64,000 bases of DNA from Alligator mississippiensis (Eukaryota; Chordata; Crocodylia; Alligatoridae). The notes under the pieces are model-generated. The model had not been told where the DNA came from. It saw nothing but the letters and a program-made list of their open reading frames with translations, and made no database searches. Both the position numbers and the translations under genes were made by a program. Shown in pieces: positions 34,937 through 46,045 of the stretch (within the stretch, counting starts at the first letter, position 1; every line of letters starts with the position of its first letter). The stretch is from contig NC_081835.1 in assembly GCF_030867095.1 (NCBI RefSeq), positions 39,973,892 through 40,037,891 on the forward strand, read 5' to 3'.

Positions 34937-35968
34937 GTGGCGGGTGCCTCCCTTTGCCCCCTGCCTGCCCCAGCCGAAGTGGCTGGGGTGGCCAGGGACT
35001 GCAGCGCTGGAGCCTCATCGGATGATGGGGCTCGGGCCTCATCCCAGCCACCCGCGAATGTGGTGCTGCCTGAGGCGGCTGGCCCTGCTGGGGTGGGCCA
35101 GGAGCGGTCTGGCCCATCCCCGGCACAAGGGGAGCTGCCCACCACCACCAAGAAGAAGAGGAAGATGAAGGGGGCCTCTCAGGATGCCCCATCCCTGTCA
35201 GGACCCTCCTCGGCCAGTGCTGAGGGACCCCCCACTAGAGAGCCTGACCCCACTCCGGCTGCCATACCACCCGCCGCGTTGGATGTAGCCATCAACAGGG
35301 CAGACTTAGCGGGGGGGGGAGGGGGCTGTGGGGGTCCCCCCCCTCGCCTGTCCCCCAGCCTCCAGAGTTGGGCAGCAGCAGGGATAGTGGTGAATGCCTC
35401 TCTTCTGGTGGCCTGGCCCCGGGGGTGACAGGAGAGTCTGCTACCCGCTTGGTCATGACCCAGCCTAGCGGATTGGATGGGGAAGTTAGCGAGATGGAGA
35501 TCCAGCTCTCTGAGTCTCGCAAGAGACGTCCTGAGCGGGATGGCCTCTCCCCCCCGCAAGAAGACAGGGAATGCCCTCGTGGAGCCAGTCCTTGACTTGG
35601 ATGACGAGAGGCAGCTGATGTGCCTAGACATCGAGGGTGTCGACGCTGCAGTTGCGGGCGAGCTCCCGCCGGGGGTGCGGCCTCACCACTTTTCTATAGG
35701 CAACATCCACCCCAAGTTGGCAGAGCCCCCCTGGGTCCCTCCTGACTATGGGGGGCTCCTGTCCTTGTTGAAGCTGACTAAGGGGCAGAAGAACGTAGCG
35801 GGACGCATCACTCAGTGGTGCGCAGACCCCAAGGTGTTTGTCAAGGCTGCCAGGGCTGCAGCCAAGCTCATGCAGCAGGATCTGGGTACCTGGCAGATGA
35901 CTTACTGTTTGGAGAAGCTTGCCCAGAGGGTGAGAGTTGAGTGGGGCCTGGGCGGGTCCCTCGAGTAG
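34937..35968 (+). pseudogene. Tx1-like LINE ORF1 remnant
   Basis: ORF1 of such LINEs encodes an RNA-binding chaperone that coats the element's RNA. Here the remnant spans at least two frames. It starts with a Pro/Ala/Ser-rich stretch containing a basic KKKRKMKG patch. A charged segment follows (EMEIQLSESRKRRPERDGLS), then a globular-looking C-terminal part from about 35592: LDLDDERQLMCLDIEGVDAA, LPPGVRPHHFSIG, ITQWCADPKVFVKAARAAAK. Stop at 35966. I see no zinc knuckle. Frame changes near 35430 and 35570 break it. Confidence 0.6.
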
Positions 35969-36080
35969 AGTAGGGCATGGTAGGGCTTCCTTGACCTGTC
36001 TGTACTGCCTTGCTCTGCTCTTGGGTGCTCACTCTTCCACCCATACCTTGCTTCGCTCTTCCTCTCCCACACCCACATCC

Positions 36081-39000
36081 ATGGCAGCCACAACCATTGG
36101 CACCTTTAACACCAACGACTGTCAAGACGCGGTGAAGCGCGAGGCCGTCCTTGAGCTCCGACAGAAGAGGCTGGCTGTCACCTTCCTTCAAGAGACACGC
36201 TCTGATAGATTCAACCAGGCGGCCTGGCGGGCTGCCTGGCGAGGCCAGGTGTTCCTGAGCCATGGCACCAACCTGAGCGCTGGGGTCGTGACTCTCTTAT
36301 CACTGCAGCTGCAGCTTGACATAGCAGTACTGCGGGAGGTCATCCCCGGCCGCCTGCTGACTGTCCGTGTCACCCTCACACAACACCGCCTGCTGCTCGT
36401 CAATGTCTATGTGCCCTCTGATGGCCAGGAGAGGGTCGTTATTTCGAGACCTTGGCTGCCCTCCTATGTGATGCTAGTGAGGATGATGACCTGCTCCTCC
36501 TTGGTGAGGATTTCAACTGCACCACAACCCCCGGCTCGACTGCCAGGGCCTGAGCCCCACCTGCCCTCCGCTCACAAGCTTCAATCTGCCCTGGAGGGGG
36601 CAGACCTCGTGGACGTTTGGCGAGCCCTGCATCCTGATGCACGCCAGTACACCCGGGCCAGGATGGCTGCCGGTGGTCTCACCATGGCTCGCCTTGACCG
36701 CCTTTATGTCACCAGGCACCACCTGCCACACCTGCGCAGCAGCCGCATCGCTCCCTTGGGTCTGTCAGATCATGGCCTAGTCTTCTGTGAACTGAGCCTG
36801 CCAGGGAGAGCCTGCGCACGGGCACCTTATTGGTGTTTCAGTGTCAGCCTGCTTCAGGACTCCTATTTCTGAGACTGCTTTGCCCACTTTTGGCGGAGGT
36901 GGGAGGCTGTGAGACCGAGCCACTCCTCCTGGAAGCTGTGGTGGGACGTGGGCAAGGTACAGATCCGAGCCTTTTGCCAGCAGTACACCCAGCTGGCCGC
37001 AAACGAGACTCGCTGACGTATCTGAGAGTTAGAGGATGTGGTGGAGCTCGAGGCTGCTCTGCTGGCCGCTGGCAGCGATGCAGCACTGAGCGAGCGCCTC
37101 CGGTTCCACAGGAAATGCCTGCGTGATTTGGTGGAGAGCGCGGCCCACAGCGCGAGGATCTGTGCCCGCTGCCAGGAGCTGGTGGAAACTGACGCCCCGA
37201 CCTGCTTCTTTTTCAACCTGAAGCGGCGGAGGGCAGCGAGCAAAGTCTTGGATCATCTCAAGACTCCTGAGGGCCGGGTAATTACAGAGCCGGGCGAAAT
37301 ACGCGAACATGCCGTCGCCTTCTATCGTGACCTGTTTGCGGCTGAGCCGTTGTGCCCTGAGGCCACGCGGGAACTCCATGCGGGCTTACCGCGTCTCGAT
37401 GCCCTGGAGGCTGGCAAGCTTGAGCGGTACTTGTCCCTGGAGGAGCTGGCAGCTGCCATGGCTGGCCTCGCCTCCGGCAAAGCCCTGGGCCTCGATGGGT
37501 TGCCTGCCGAGTTTTACAAGACCTTCTGGCCTCTCCTCGGCCCCAGCCTCCTGCACATTTTCCAGGAGAGCCTTGCCGACAAGATCGTGCTGATCAGTTG
37601 CTGCCGAGCAGTGCTGACCCTGCTGCCCAATAAGGGAGACCTTGGCTACATTAAGAACTGGCGGCCGGTCTCCCTGCTGTGTGCAGACTATAAGATTCTG
37701 GCCAAAGTGCTGGCCACCCCCCTCTGCGCAGTCATGGCCTCTCTCACTGGGCCTGAGCAGAGCTACTGCATGCCGGGCAGGACCATTCAAGACAACCTGT
37801 TCCTGCTGCGTGACCTACTCACGGCTAGCGAGCATTTTAGTCTCGATGTCAGCCTCATCTCTCTGCACCAGGAGAAGGCCTTCGATCGGGTGGGCCACGC
37901 CTATGTCTTCCGGACTCTGGAGGCCTTTGGTTTTGGGCCCCTCTTCACCGGGGCCCTCCGGGTCTTGTACCAAGACATTTCCAGCCTGCTCAAGGAGAAC
38001 GGTGTGCTTGCGCTCCGTTCCCCGCACGCAGGGACATTTGTCAGGGGTGTCCGCTGTCGGGCATGCTCTACGCCCTGGCCATCGAGCCGCTGCTGCATGC
38101 GCTGTGGTGCCGCCTGAGTGGTGTGGCCCTGCCATTGGCCATGGGCCCGTCCGCTGGCTCTCCTCTCTGGCTGTCGGCATATGCGGATGACGTCACCATC
38201 TTCCTCAACACCCAGGAAGATGTGCGGGCCCTGGCAGATTGCCAGTGTACCTATGAGCACACCTCCTCCGCCTGCATCAACTGGGCCAAAAGCGATACTC
38301 TGCTGCTTGGCACATGGACTGGCATGCCCCCTCTGATTTGCCGGGGGGCCTCATCTGGCGCCATGAAGGCCTCAAGGTCTTAGGCATGTTCCTGGGGCCA
38401 CCGACCTTCATGACGCGCAATTGGGACGGCCTTGAGGAGGGGGTGGAGGCCTGCCTGCAGTGGTGGCGCTGGCGCCTGCCCAGCCTTTCCTACCGGGGGT
38501 GTGTCCTCGTCATCAACAACCTGGCAGCAGCGATCTTGTGGCACTGCTGCACCCTGCTCGACCCCCCACCAGATCTACTTGAGATACTCCAGCACATCCT
38601 GGTAGACTTCTTCTGGGATGGGCGCCACTGGCTCCCGTGGGCCGTCCTTCACCTACCTGTCACTGAGGGGGGCCAGGGTCTGGTTGACCTGGCGAGCAGG
38701 GTGGCAGCCTTCTGCCTGCAAGCCCTTCAGCGACTGCTTTACAGTGAGGAGCACCTGCCCTGGCAACAACTGGCATGCCGGTTCCTGCAGAGGGTCGGCG
38801 CCCTTGGCTTTGACTGGGAGCTCTTTCTGCTGACCCCCACGCTCTTGAACTGGGTGGTGCTTCCAGCCTTTTACCGCAGTGTGGTACGAGCCTGGCAGGC
38901 CGCCTTCCGCCTCCAGCCTCAAGCCCGGACCCTGTGTTTCCCACAGCTGCTGAGGGAGCCTCTGGTGCACAACTCAGCCCTGTCGTGCTCCGTGCCGAGC

Positions 39001-40006
39001 CTGGCCTCTGCCAGCCTCACAGCCACCCTCATCCAGGCGTGTGTCCTCCTCCTGCACCATCTCCTTGACCCCGCTCAGTCAGCCTGGCTCTTGCCCGAGG
39101 CGCTGGCCGCACCGCTGGGCATGCACTCCATCCGCACCATGGGTCATCTCCTGTGTGACATCCGCGCCACCCTCCCGCCGGCGGTGGCAGCTGCCTTGGA
39201 CGAACATCTCCGGGCATGCCAGATCCCGCGGGCCACAGATGCCATGAGTGAGGCTTTCCCTCCACTGCCAGTCACCCCGGCTGCGGCCGTGGAGTTGGCC
39301 GGTGGGCCGGGCACTCTGTTGCGGTTCCCCATGCCTCCCAATAGTGACACGGGTCGTCCTTTTGCTTCTCTATTGCGTAGAAGCTTGTATGCCTGGGTGG
39401 TTTGCATCTGCCATGCTCAGGTGTTGGCGGGCCACCCCGATACACCCGTGGCGACAGCGCCTGGGGCCACCGGCTTCCCCACCGGCCCACCCAGCGTGGC
39501 ACACATTGTACAAGCCGCCAACCACCAAGAAGACTGGCAACCTGCAGTGGTGGTTGCTCTACTTGGACCCAGCTGCCTCTACGGCCTGCCCTTTCTGCCC
39601 TGGGGGCGTGGAGGAGGATCTCTTTCACGCCTTTTTGGACTGTCCCTGCCTGCGGCCGCTCTTTGCTACCCTCGAGCCGCCGCTGCAGGCGCTGGGCAGA
39701 AGCCTCTCGGAGACCACCTACGTGTGCTTCTACCTGTACCAGGCGGCCGAGCGTGGCGCCATCTGCCTGGCCAACTTCTTACTGGGCCAGGCCAAGATGG
39801 CCGTCCTCAAGAGCCACCGCAACCGGCTTGCCGGCACCGGCTCAGACGATGCCCCGCGGCTCTTCAGCCTCCTAGTGCGGGCGCTCCTCTCGCTGGAATT
39901 TGAGCACGCTGTGCTCAGGCGGGGGGTGCCCGCCTTTGAGGCACTCTGGGCCCTTGAGGGAGCGCTGTACCACGTGGAGGACGGCCATCTCAAATACGCG
40001 CTCTGA
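36081..40006 (+). pseudogene. Tx1-like LINE ORF2 (endonuclease-reverse transcriptase), broken
   Basis: Starts MAATTIGTFNTNDCQ with the AP-endonuclease motifs FLQETRSD (catalytic Glu) and LLLVNVYVPSDGQER. A GEDFNC-type motif at about 36510 is reached only in another frame, and SDHGLVFCEL lies near 36762. Stops occur near 36870 and 37015. The RT domain (37.4-38.3 kb) has ALGLDGLPAEFYKTFWPLL, NWRPVSLLCADYKILAKVLA, LISLHQEKAFDRVGHAYVF and the catalytic box YADD at 38180-38191, with a frameshift near 38040 between the last two. The C-terminal part runs in one frame at 38314-39500, then shifts, and ends with CPFCPGGVEEDLFHAFLDCP, a CCHC knuckle shared by the L1/Tx1 group. Confidence 0.85.
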
Positions 40007-40360
40007 TGTCTTGACCGGTCTGGGCGACCGGGCGGGTGCGGTGGCGGACTGTGGCTTCCGGCTTGTGCCATGCCCTGGGCCCTCACCAGGCTGCTTTTGT
40101 TTTTCTACGGGTGAGATGTTGAAGGTTTTTGCACGTGTACTATGGGACAGGGAAGGGTGGAACTGTTCATTTCTCGAGGGCTATAGTGGCATGCTAGGCA
40201 CGACGTGTACTACTGCGAAGGTGTTTGTCACGGTGTGATGTTCTGACTGTACTGGAATGATTTCTCTTTGGTGTGGTTTGATTTTTTTTTGCTTTCTGTA
40301 CCTGACCTTCCCTGAAATAAAGTAGTTAAAAAGTCAAAAAGTCCTTCCTTCCTTCCTTCG

Positions 40361-40500
40361 GTGCCTGCCAAAAGCAACATGCATTGCCACAAGTGAATGT
40401 AGAGCACCTACTATTTCATACATTCTGATCAAGCAACTTAGTATAAATAAACATCCAAAAAACCATACAAACCTGGGGGAGGGAGGTGGGGGTGGGGTTA
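40361..40500. other. Short unannotated gap
   Basis: AT-rich sequence between the LINE tail and the minisatellite; nothing recognised. Confidence 0.4.
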
Positions 40501-41150
40501 GTGCCCTTTTACCTACTGGCCGCTCGGTGTCAGCAACCAGAGGGTGGGCAACTGCCCTCTTTCCTACTGTCTGGTGGGTGTCAGGGCCTGGGATGGTGAG
40601 CGGGTGAATGACTTTTTTCCTACTGCCTTGTGGATGTCAGTGCCCAGGGTGGTGGGCAAGTTAGTGCCATCTTTCCTATTGCCTAGTGGGTGTCTGAACC
40701 CGGGGGCAGGTATGGGTGACTTCCATCTTTCCTACTGCTTGGTGGATTCCAGGGCCCGAGGCAGTGGGTCAGTGAGTGCCCTCTTTCCTACTGCCTGCTT
40801 GGTGTCAGCACACAGGGAGCAGGGGGGGCAAGTGCCCACTTTCCTACTGCCTGACTGTGTCAGTGCTCAGGTGGAATGGGTAACTGTCCTCTTTCCTACT
40901 GCCTGGTGGGTGTCAGTGCCCAGGGTGGTGGGCGAATGAGTACCGTTTTTCCTACTGCCTGCTCAGTGTCAGCCCACGGGGGGGCGGGGGGCTAGGTGAG
41001 GGCACGACTGGCTGTTTGGTGTTAGCACCCAGGCTGTTGAGTGAGTGAGTGCCCTCTTTCCTGCCGCCTGGTGGGTGTCAGCGCCCAGTATGGTGGGTGA
41101 GTGAATGCCCTCTTTTCTACTGCCTCTTCGGTATCAGCGCCTTTTTCTAG
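40500..41150 (+). repeat. Minisatellite, units of about 50-60 bp
   Basis: The core 'ctttcctactgcctggtggg' followed by 'tgtcagtgcccagggtggtgggc' recurs about a dozen times with variation from 40504 to about 41140. The open frame at 40544-40939 is the translated repeat and not a gene. A related single unit (gcctgttcagtatcagcatc) lies at 41670. Confidence 0.85.
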
Positions 41151-41199
41151 TTTAGGTCCCATCTTTTCGTACATTCTAATTAAGCGACTATTGCTATAA

Positions 41200-41640
41200 A
41201 TAAGCACTCTCTCAAAGCATTTAAACACACAAAACACAGAAAACAAACACACAAAAAACAAATGCAAAAATTAAAAAAACACTAACATAAAAATGCAAAG
41301 ACACAAATATAAAAATCCAAGGAAAAATACTTGCAGTTTGCAGGTGCTTTTGAATAAACCAACTAGTGCTTGATCACAATATATGAAACGCAAATGCAAA
41401 AACACAAAACATGTAAAAACAAAACCACAATCAAACACAGAAAAATACAATGCAACACTTCATAAAAATACAGGTTACTCTCAAAAGTAAAAAACTGACT
41501 ATCACAGATCCCAAACATTGAGTACTAGACCACCATACATTTTAATTTTTCAATTACAAAAATAAGTCTTTATTGCTCAAGTTAAAATATTATAACTATT
41601 CCATGCAAGTTGTGACTAAAAGCTATTAAGTTATGCAAAT
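41200..41640. repeat. A-rich low-complexity DNA
   Basis: Many aaacacaaa, aaaaatac and aaaatgcaa runs; nothing else recognised. Confidence 0.7.
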
Positions 41641-41879
41641 GTCAATCTAGAACAAACTATGGGGTCACCTGCCTGTTCAGTATCAGCATCTGGTGCGTGG
41701 GTGTCTGCCCTCCTGCATAGTAATCATTAGAAATATTCAATCAAATAATGAATAGAGTAGAAATAATCAGAATAAGCAGTACAAATAATTTTTCAGAAAT
41801 GTCTGTGAAGTATGCAGTATGTGCAACACTTCTAGGCCAGCATCTGTGTGCATGTGTGCTGGCTCCTCTCCTCCCCCCT

Positions 41880-42092
41880 GTCCAGCAACCCCCCACATGC
41901 CTGCCTGCATGTAGCTGTGGGAGCAGGGAGCCAGGCAGTGGGGCAGGACAGCAGGATGAACAACTCTCCCCCTCCCCCTGCCCACCAATCTACCTACGGG
42001 AAAAAAAACACACCAATTCAGGAACTGTATGAATTTCAAAACTGTATTTCAATCTTAAAATTGTGCTCCATTTACATGATTTTTTTTCATAA
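41880..42092 (+). repeat. Segmental repeat copy 1
   Basis: Contains gcatgtagctgtgggagcag, ccaggcagtggggcagga, aaacacaccaattcaggaac and ttgtgctccatttacatgat in order. The same order recurs at 42890-43078, so this is a repeated unit, probably part of a transposon family or a local duplication. Confidence 0.8.
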
Positions 42093-42470
42093 ATAAAGTC
42101 CCTCCATTGGATGTCTGCCTTGCAGGGGTACCTGCTCCAAACTATGGGGTACCACTGCCCAAATGGGGCTGGGGTCCCCTGTCTGCTGAATGTTCCGCAG
42201 CAGAGGGGGTAGGTGGCCTCGATCAATGTAGCTGCTAGTTGTTGAACTGTGAGTACTTCTCTGCTTGGATTTCTACCAAAGTAATTCACTCATATGTTTA
42301 CTAATGAAAAAATAAAAGGGTGAAAAAAACATGGCAGGATTTTTATATAAAAGAGAATGAATGATCTGCCTCCTGTCTCTTGTATCCTCACATGAAACAG
42401 CAGAGAAGGTCGAACCCCATGGAACGCCCAAGCCAAAGAGCAGCATGGCAGATTGGGGGAGGGGCGGGGG

Positions 42471-42800
42471 CAGAGGCGAATTAAGATTCTCTTGGGGCCC
42501 AGGTACCCTTGTCCTACTGTGCCCTACACCCATGGGCGACTGGTGCCTCCCGAGTCTAGGGAGGCATCAGATTGCTGACTTGGGGGTCCCCAGCTGCTGA
42601 TCACCGACTGGGAGGGAGGTCCCTCCACAACCAATCACTGAGGAGGCTGGGGTCCCCCAGGGGCCTATCTCTGAGCCAGTGTCAAAACTGGCCATGCACT
42701 TCCACCAGCACTTCTGATTTTGCGGCTGGAACTTCCAGGGGGTGCATGGCCAATCTCAGGGGGTGCATGTGCACCCATGTACACCCCCTACACGTCACCA
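42471..42800. mobile_element. hAT-type end fragments
   Basis: CAGAGGCGAATTAAGATTCT followed by ttggggcccagg at 42471 matches the inverted right end of the 27049-31007 element. At 42754-42799 the palindromic gggggtgcatgtgcacccat / caccccctacacgtc cluster belongs to the 2059/31786 family. Neither has an identifiable partner end or target duplication here. Confidence 0.5.
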
Positions 42801-42889
42801 ATGTCCCCACCCACACAGTGCCCAGGACAGCTTTCCCCCTGCTGGGGACCCCAGCTCCCCCTCTCTTGATGACCTCCACACTGCCCAGC

Positions 42890-43078
42890 CTGCTTGCATG
42901 CAGCTGTGGGAGCAGGGGAGTCAGGTGGTGGTGCAGGACAGTGGGATGAGCTGCCCCCATTTCCCCTCCACCAGTCTGCCTGTGAAAGAAAACACACCAA
43001 TTCAGGAACTGTATAAATTTCCAAACTGTATTTCAACATTAAAATGGTGCTCCATTTACATGATTTTTTCTCATTAAA
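42890..43078 (+). repeat. Segmental repeat copy 2
   Basis: Same motif order as 41880-42092, with gcatgcagctgtgggagcag at the start and atggtgctccatttacatga near the end. A third partial copy, inverted in part of its context, lies around 43780-43940 (gcatgcaactgtgggagccg, gccaggcagcagtgcaggac). Confidence 0.8.
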
Positions 43079-43089
43079 ACATCATTATT

Positions 43090-45890
43090 TTAAAAACAAT
43101 TGTAAAGTAGTAGAAAAGTAAAAAAAATAGTCTAGATTTTTCTTCCCTGGTGCCCCTTATAAAAAATTTAAATAATTAAATGATTGTATTGAAATTAAAT
43201 AAATATCTAAGGTGGTACTTAAATAACTAGGAAATACTATTTTACTGTATTTAAATGCTATCTATTTATACACTTTATACACTACTATTTATGGTTGTTG
43301 CACTATTTATTTATACACTATTTATACATGATTTAAACACTACTACTGATACTATCGCTACATATCTATATATCAATTTATTTTCTACTTTCTTATTCTT
43401 TATTCTTCTATTTCTTCTACTGTTCTACTCTTCAATTTCTGATCTTGTAAGTCTTCTGCAGGGGAAGAAAGACGAAGAGGATGGGTTTTGGCCCAGAATC
43501 CAAACACCACCTTCTTCACCTCCCCCACTAGAGGCTACAAAGTCAGTGGGATATTTCTGACATTACCTATATATCACTCCGGATGCTGCATATCTTGGGG
43601 AAGTCTGGCATGTAGCGTCTGCCTCCACTATTTGTTGTGTTTCTGGAGTGGCAATTATAAGAAATAGGAAAGTCACCCTGAAAGTATTAAGAAGAGGTGC
43701 CACACTTCCTCAGTTGCAAACTTATCATTTGCTACTGCTGATGCTATGTTCCACAGTTTCCAGCACAGTGCTGCATCACAGGCAGAGCACCGTGCCCTGC
43801 CTGCCTGCAGTGGGATGAGGACAGTGGGATGAGCTCCCTCCCCCCAGCTGCCTGTCCCGGGACCCCTACACCATGCCCTGCTTGCATGCAACTGTGGGAG
43901 CCGGGGAGCCAGGCAGCAGTGCAGGACAGCGTGATGAGCAGGGGCCAAAAATAAAATAAAATAGCAGCAGCAATCCAAAGTAGCATCTAGTGGACAAAGG
44001 CCTGAACTACAAAAATAGCTCAGTGCCACCTGGTGGGAAAAGAGGGTAATTACACATCTTTGAGTGCCTTTGTGTTTGCACGCAACAAATCCATAGATGT
44101 GATGCTTTAATTCATGGCAAGCCAAACTAAACTATGTCCAAGCAATTTTACTTTAATGCACCAAAAAAACTTTTAAAACATCAGGAAATCCCGCTCATGC
44201 AAACAAACACGCAGTTGCAGCATGTGAAAGGGTAAATATCGTGGCATGTACATGTACCCTCTATGACCCAGACAACTAAAGGCACAGACAGAAGTGACAA
44301 TTTTCACCAGAGCTGGCCACAGAAAACATTTATAGCCAAGACCAAACACAAGTACATGCCTGCAGGCCACTTCAAAAATGGCCAATCGAGCAAAAATCTG
44401 AACACTTACTGCGTGAGGGTTCAGATGAAGATGTTTCAAAACAAAGCATCTTCTGTAACTTGTCTTCATTGCCTCCCAGCCTGTCATTGTTTTCAGAATA
44501 GAAGGGGGAAAGGGAGAGGGGAGAAAGTCTGGGAGTTCAGTCTGGGAGGGTTTCAGCCCTTGCTGGATGGTGGGGTGGGTGTATTGGAGCCTCCCCCAGG
44601 TGTGGGGGGGTCTCCAATTCACCTACCCCATCCTCCAGTGCTGGCTGGGGAACCCCTAGAATGAACTTCCTCCGTTCCCTTTCCCCCATCCCATTCTGAA
44701 AACAGTGTATGCTTGGTGATAGGAGGGGCTGTTGCTAGGGGAAACAAACTGGAGGCTCACAGCCAGCAGCTACATTGACCTTCCCCCTGGAACCAGCTGT
44801 GAACTTCTGTTTAGTCTGGGGGATCATTGTAACTCAGAATGTTTCCTGTCAGGTGTTCTGAGTTACAGTAGGAAGCTGCGCTTTTCTGCACCCTAAGTTC
44901 TTGAGATACACATCCGATTAGCAGTCAACACCTATTTTATTGCTCCCCAAAGTGTTCCTCCCTTCCCTTGTGTTTACTTTCCAGAACAATGTACATACAT
45001 GAACACTGTACATTCATACTGTTATAGTGTACACATCTCCTGGGCTCAAGAGAAGTCTGCACACCTCTCATGCATGTGTGCCTGGCCAAATTCCAGCATG
45101 ACTAACAGACCGAAGGGAGCCAAGGGAGTCTTACCTCATTTCAACTTGAGGTGGCTTGTCAGGAGCTTGCCTATACTTCTTAAGGCTTCTCCTTAAAGCC
45201 CACCCCAGCCATGAAGAAGCTAGCTTTTAGTAAGAGGAACAAACTTTTGTTTCTTACAACATAAAAAGATACACCCTGCAAAGAATTTGCGGTTAAATTG
45301 ACAATGGCAGTAAGTCTGCAGAAGATATTTACCCATGTATGTCTAAAAACTATCTTTCAGTCATACTTTTTTGCAAGCTATCAACTCTTTCTGAAAGTGT
45401 TATAGATCCTATAAATGATAATGCTGACTGTGCAAATACAATTCAAAGTAGTAATTCACTAAGTTTTATACAAAGTCTGGTTTGTGTGTGCCAGGCTACT
45501 AACTGACAGCCTCCTGTGCCCACTGTATTAAGTAAATGGATTTGAATAAGGAACTGGTTTTTGGGTTGGGATTATTTTTGGAAATCCTTTTTGAACCACA
45601 CCACACCATACCTTCCCAGAACTTGAGGACTCTGCCAGGGCCAGATTTTTCCAGCTCTGTATGCCTAGGGGACATCATCACTACCTGTGGTGTCCAGCCA
45701 GATAAAACATCTTTCAATTATATCTGGGTAATGTGGAAGTCAGATTGTTAAATTACTTGAAGGTTAAATCCCCTAATTGTAATTAGGTGTTTCTGACCTT
45801 TTTAGCATTTCAAATGTAGTCACTTGATGCTATAACCTCCCCTACCACGTGGCTATGGGTGGGAGGTGGTGATTTTTTCCCCATTGCCTC
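43090..45890. other. Intergenic, no gene recognised
   Basis: AT-rich at 43090-43450, including repeated atttatacacta. A partial repeat copy lies near 43780-43940. Mixed DNA follows to 45.9 kb. ORFs up to about 150 codons (43673-44125 and 44173-44622, both minus) show no motif I recognise. Confidence 0.5.
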
Positions 45891-45899
45891 CTGTTCTGG

Positions 45900-46045
45900 A
45901 GCAATGATTCAGGGGGCATTGAGACCACAACATTACAGAAAATGTTACGTACAGAACTTCTCTTTCACATGGAAGGTATATCTATTGCTTCATGTCCATC
46001 AAAATTCAATATAATTTTGTGTATGGATGAGTGGAAACAAATATA
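45900..46045 (+). repeat. Direct-repeat copy of part of the 60.3 kb transposon-like gene
   Basis: gcaatgattcagggggcatt through gtatggatgagtggaaac matches 60271-60413 (gcagtgattcagagggcatt ... gtatggatgggtggaaac) at most positions. In the 60 kb copy this stretch is part of the transposase-like coding region. Downstream of 46045 the two copies diverge. Confidence 0.8.

Larger units (their letters stand above)
34740..40360 (+). mobile_element. Near-full-length Tx1-clade (L1-group) LINE, degenerate
   Basis: A non-LTR retrotransposon with, in order, a 5' region, ORF1 remnant, ORF2 with AP endonuclease, reverse transcriptase and C-terminal zinc knuckle, and a short 3' UTR. The 3' UTR has AATAAA at 40316-40321 and ends in ccttccttccttc. 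The RT peptide LISLHQEKAFDRVGHAYVF is the strongest pointer to the Tx1 branch. Multiple frameshifts and stops show it is inactive. CpG-rich, unlike its surroundings. The 5' boundary is approximate because it abuts the upstream fragment. Confidence 0.85.

Noticed and set aside
40544-40939. 131-codon ORF
   Set aside because: Translation of the minisatellite units.
44173-44664. 149- and 133-codon ORFs on opposite strands
   Set aside because: Mutually antisense, no motif and no supporting context.
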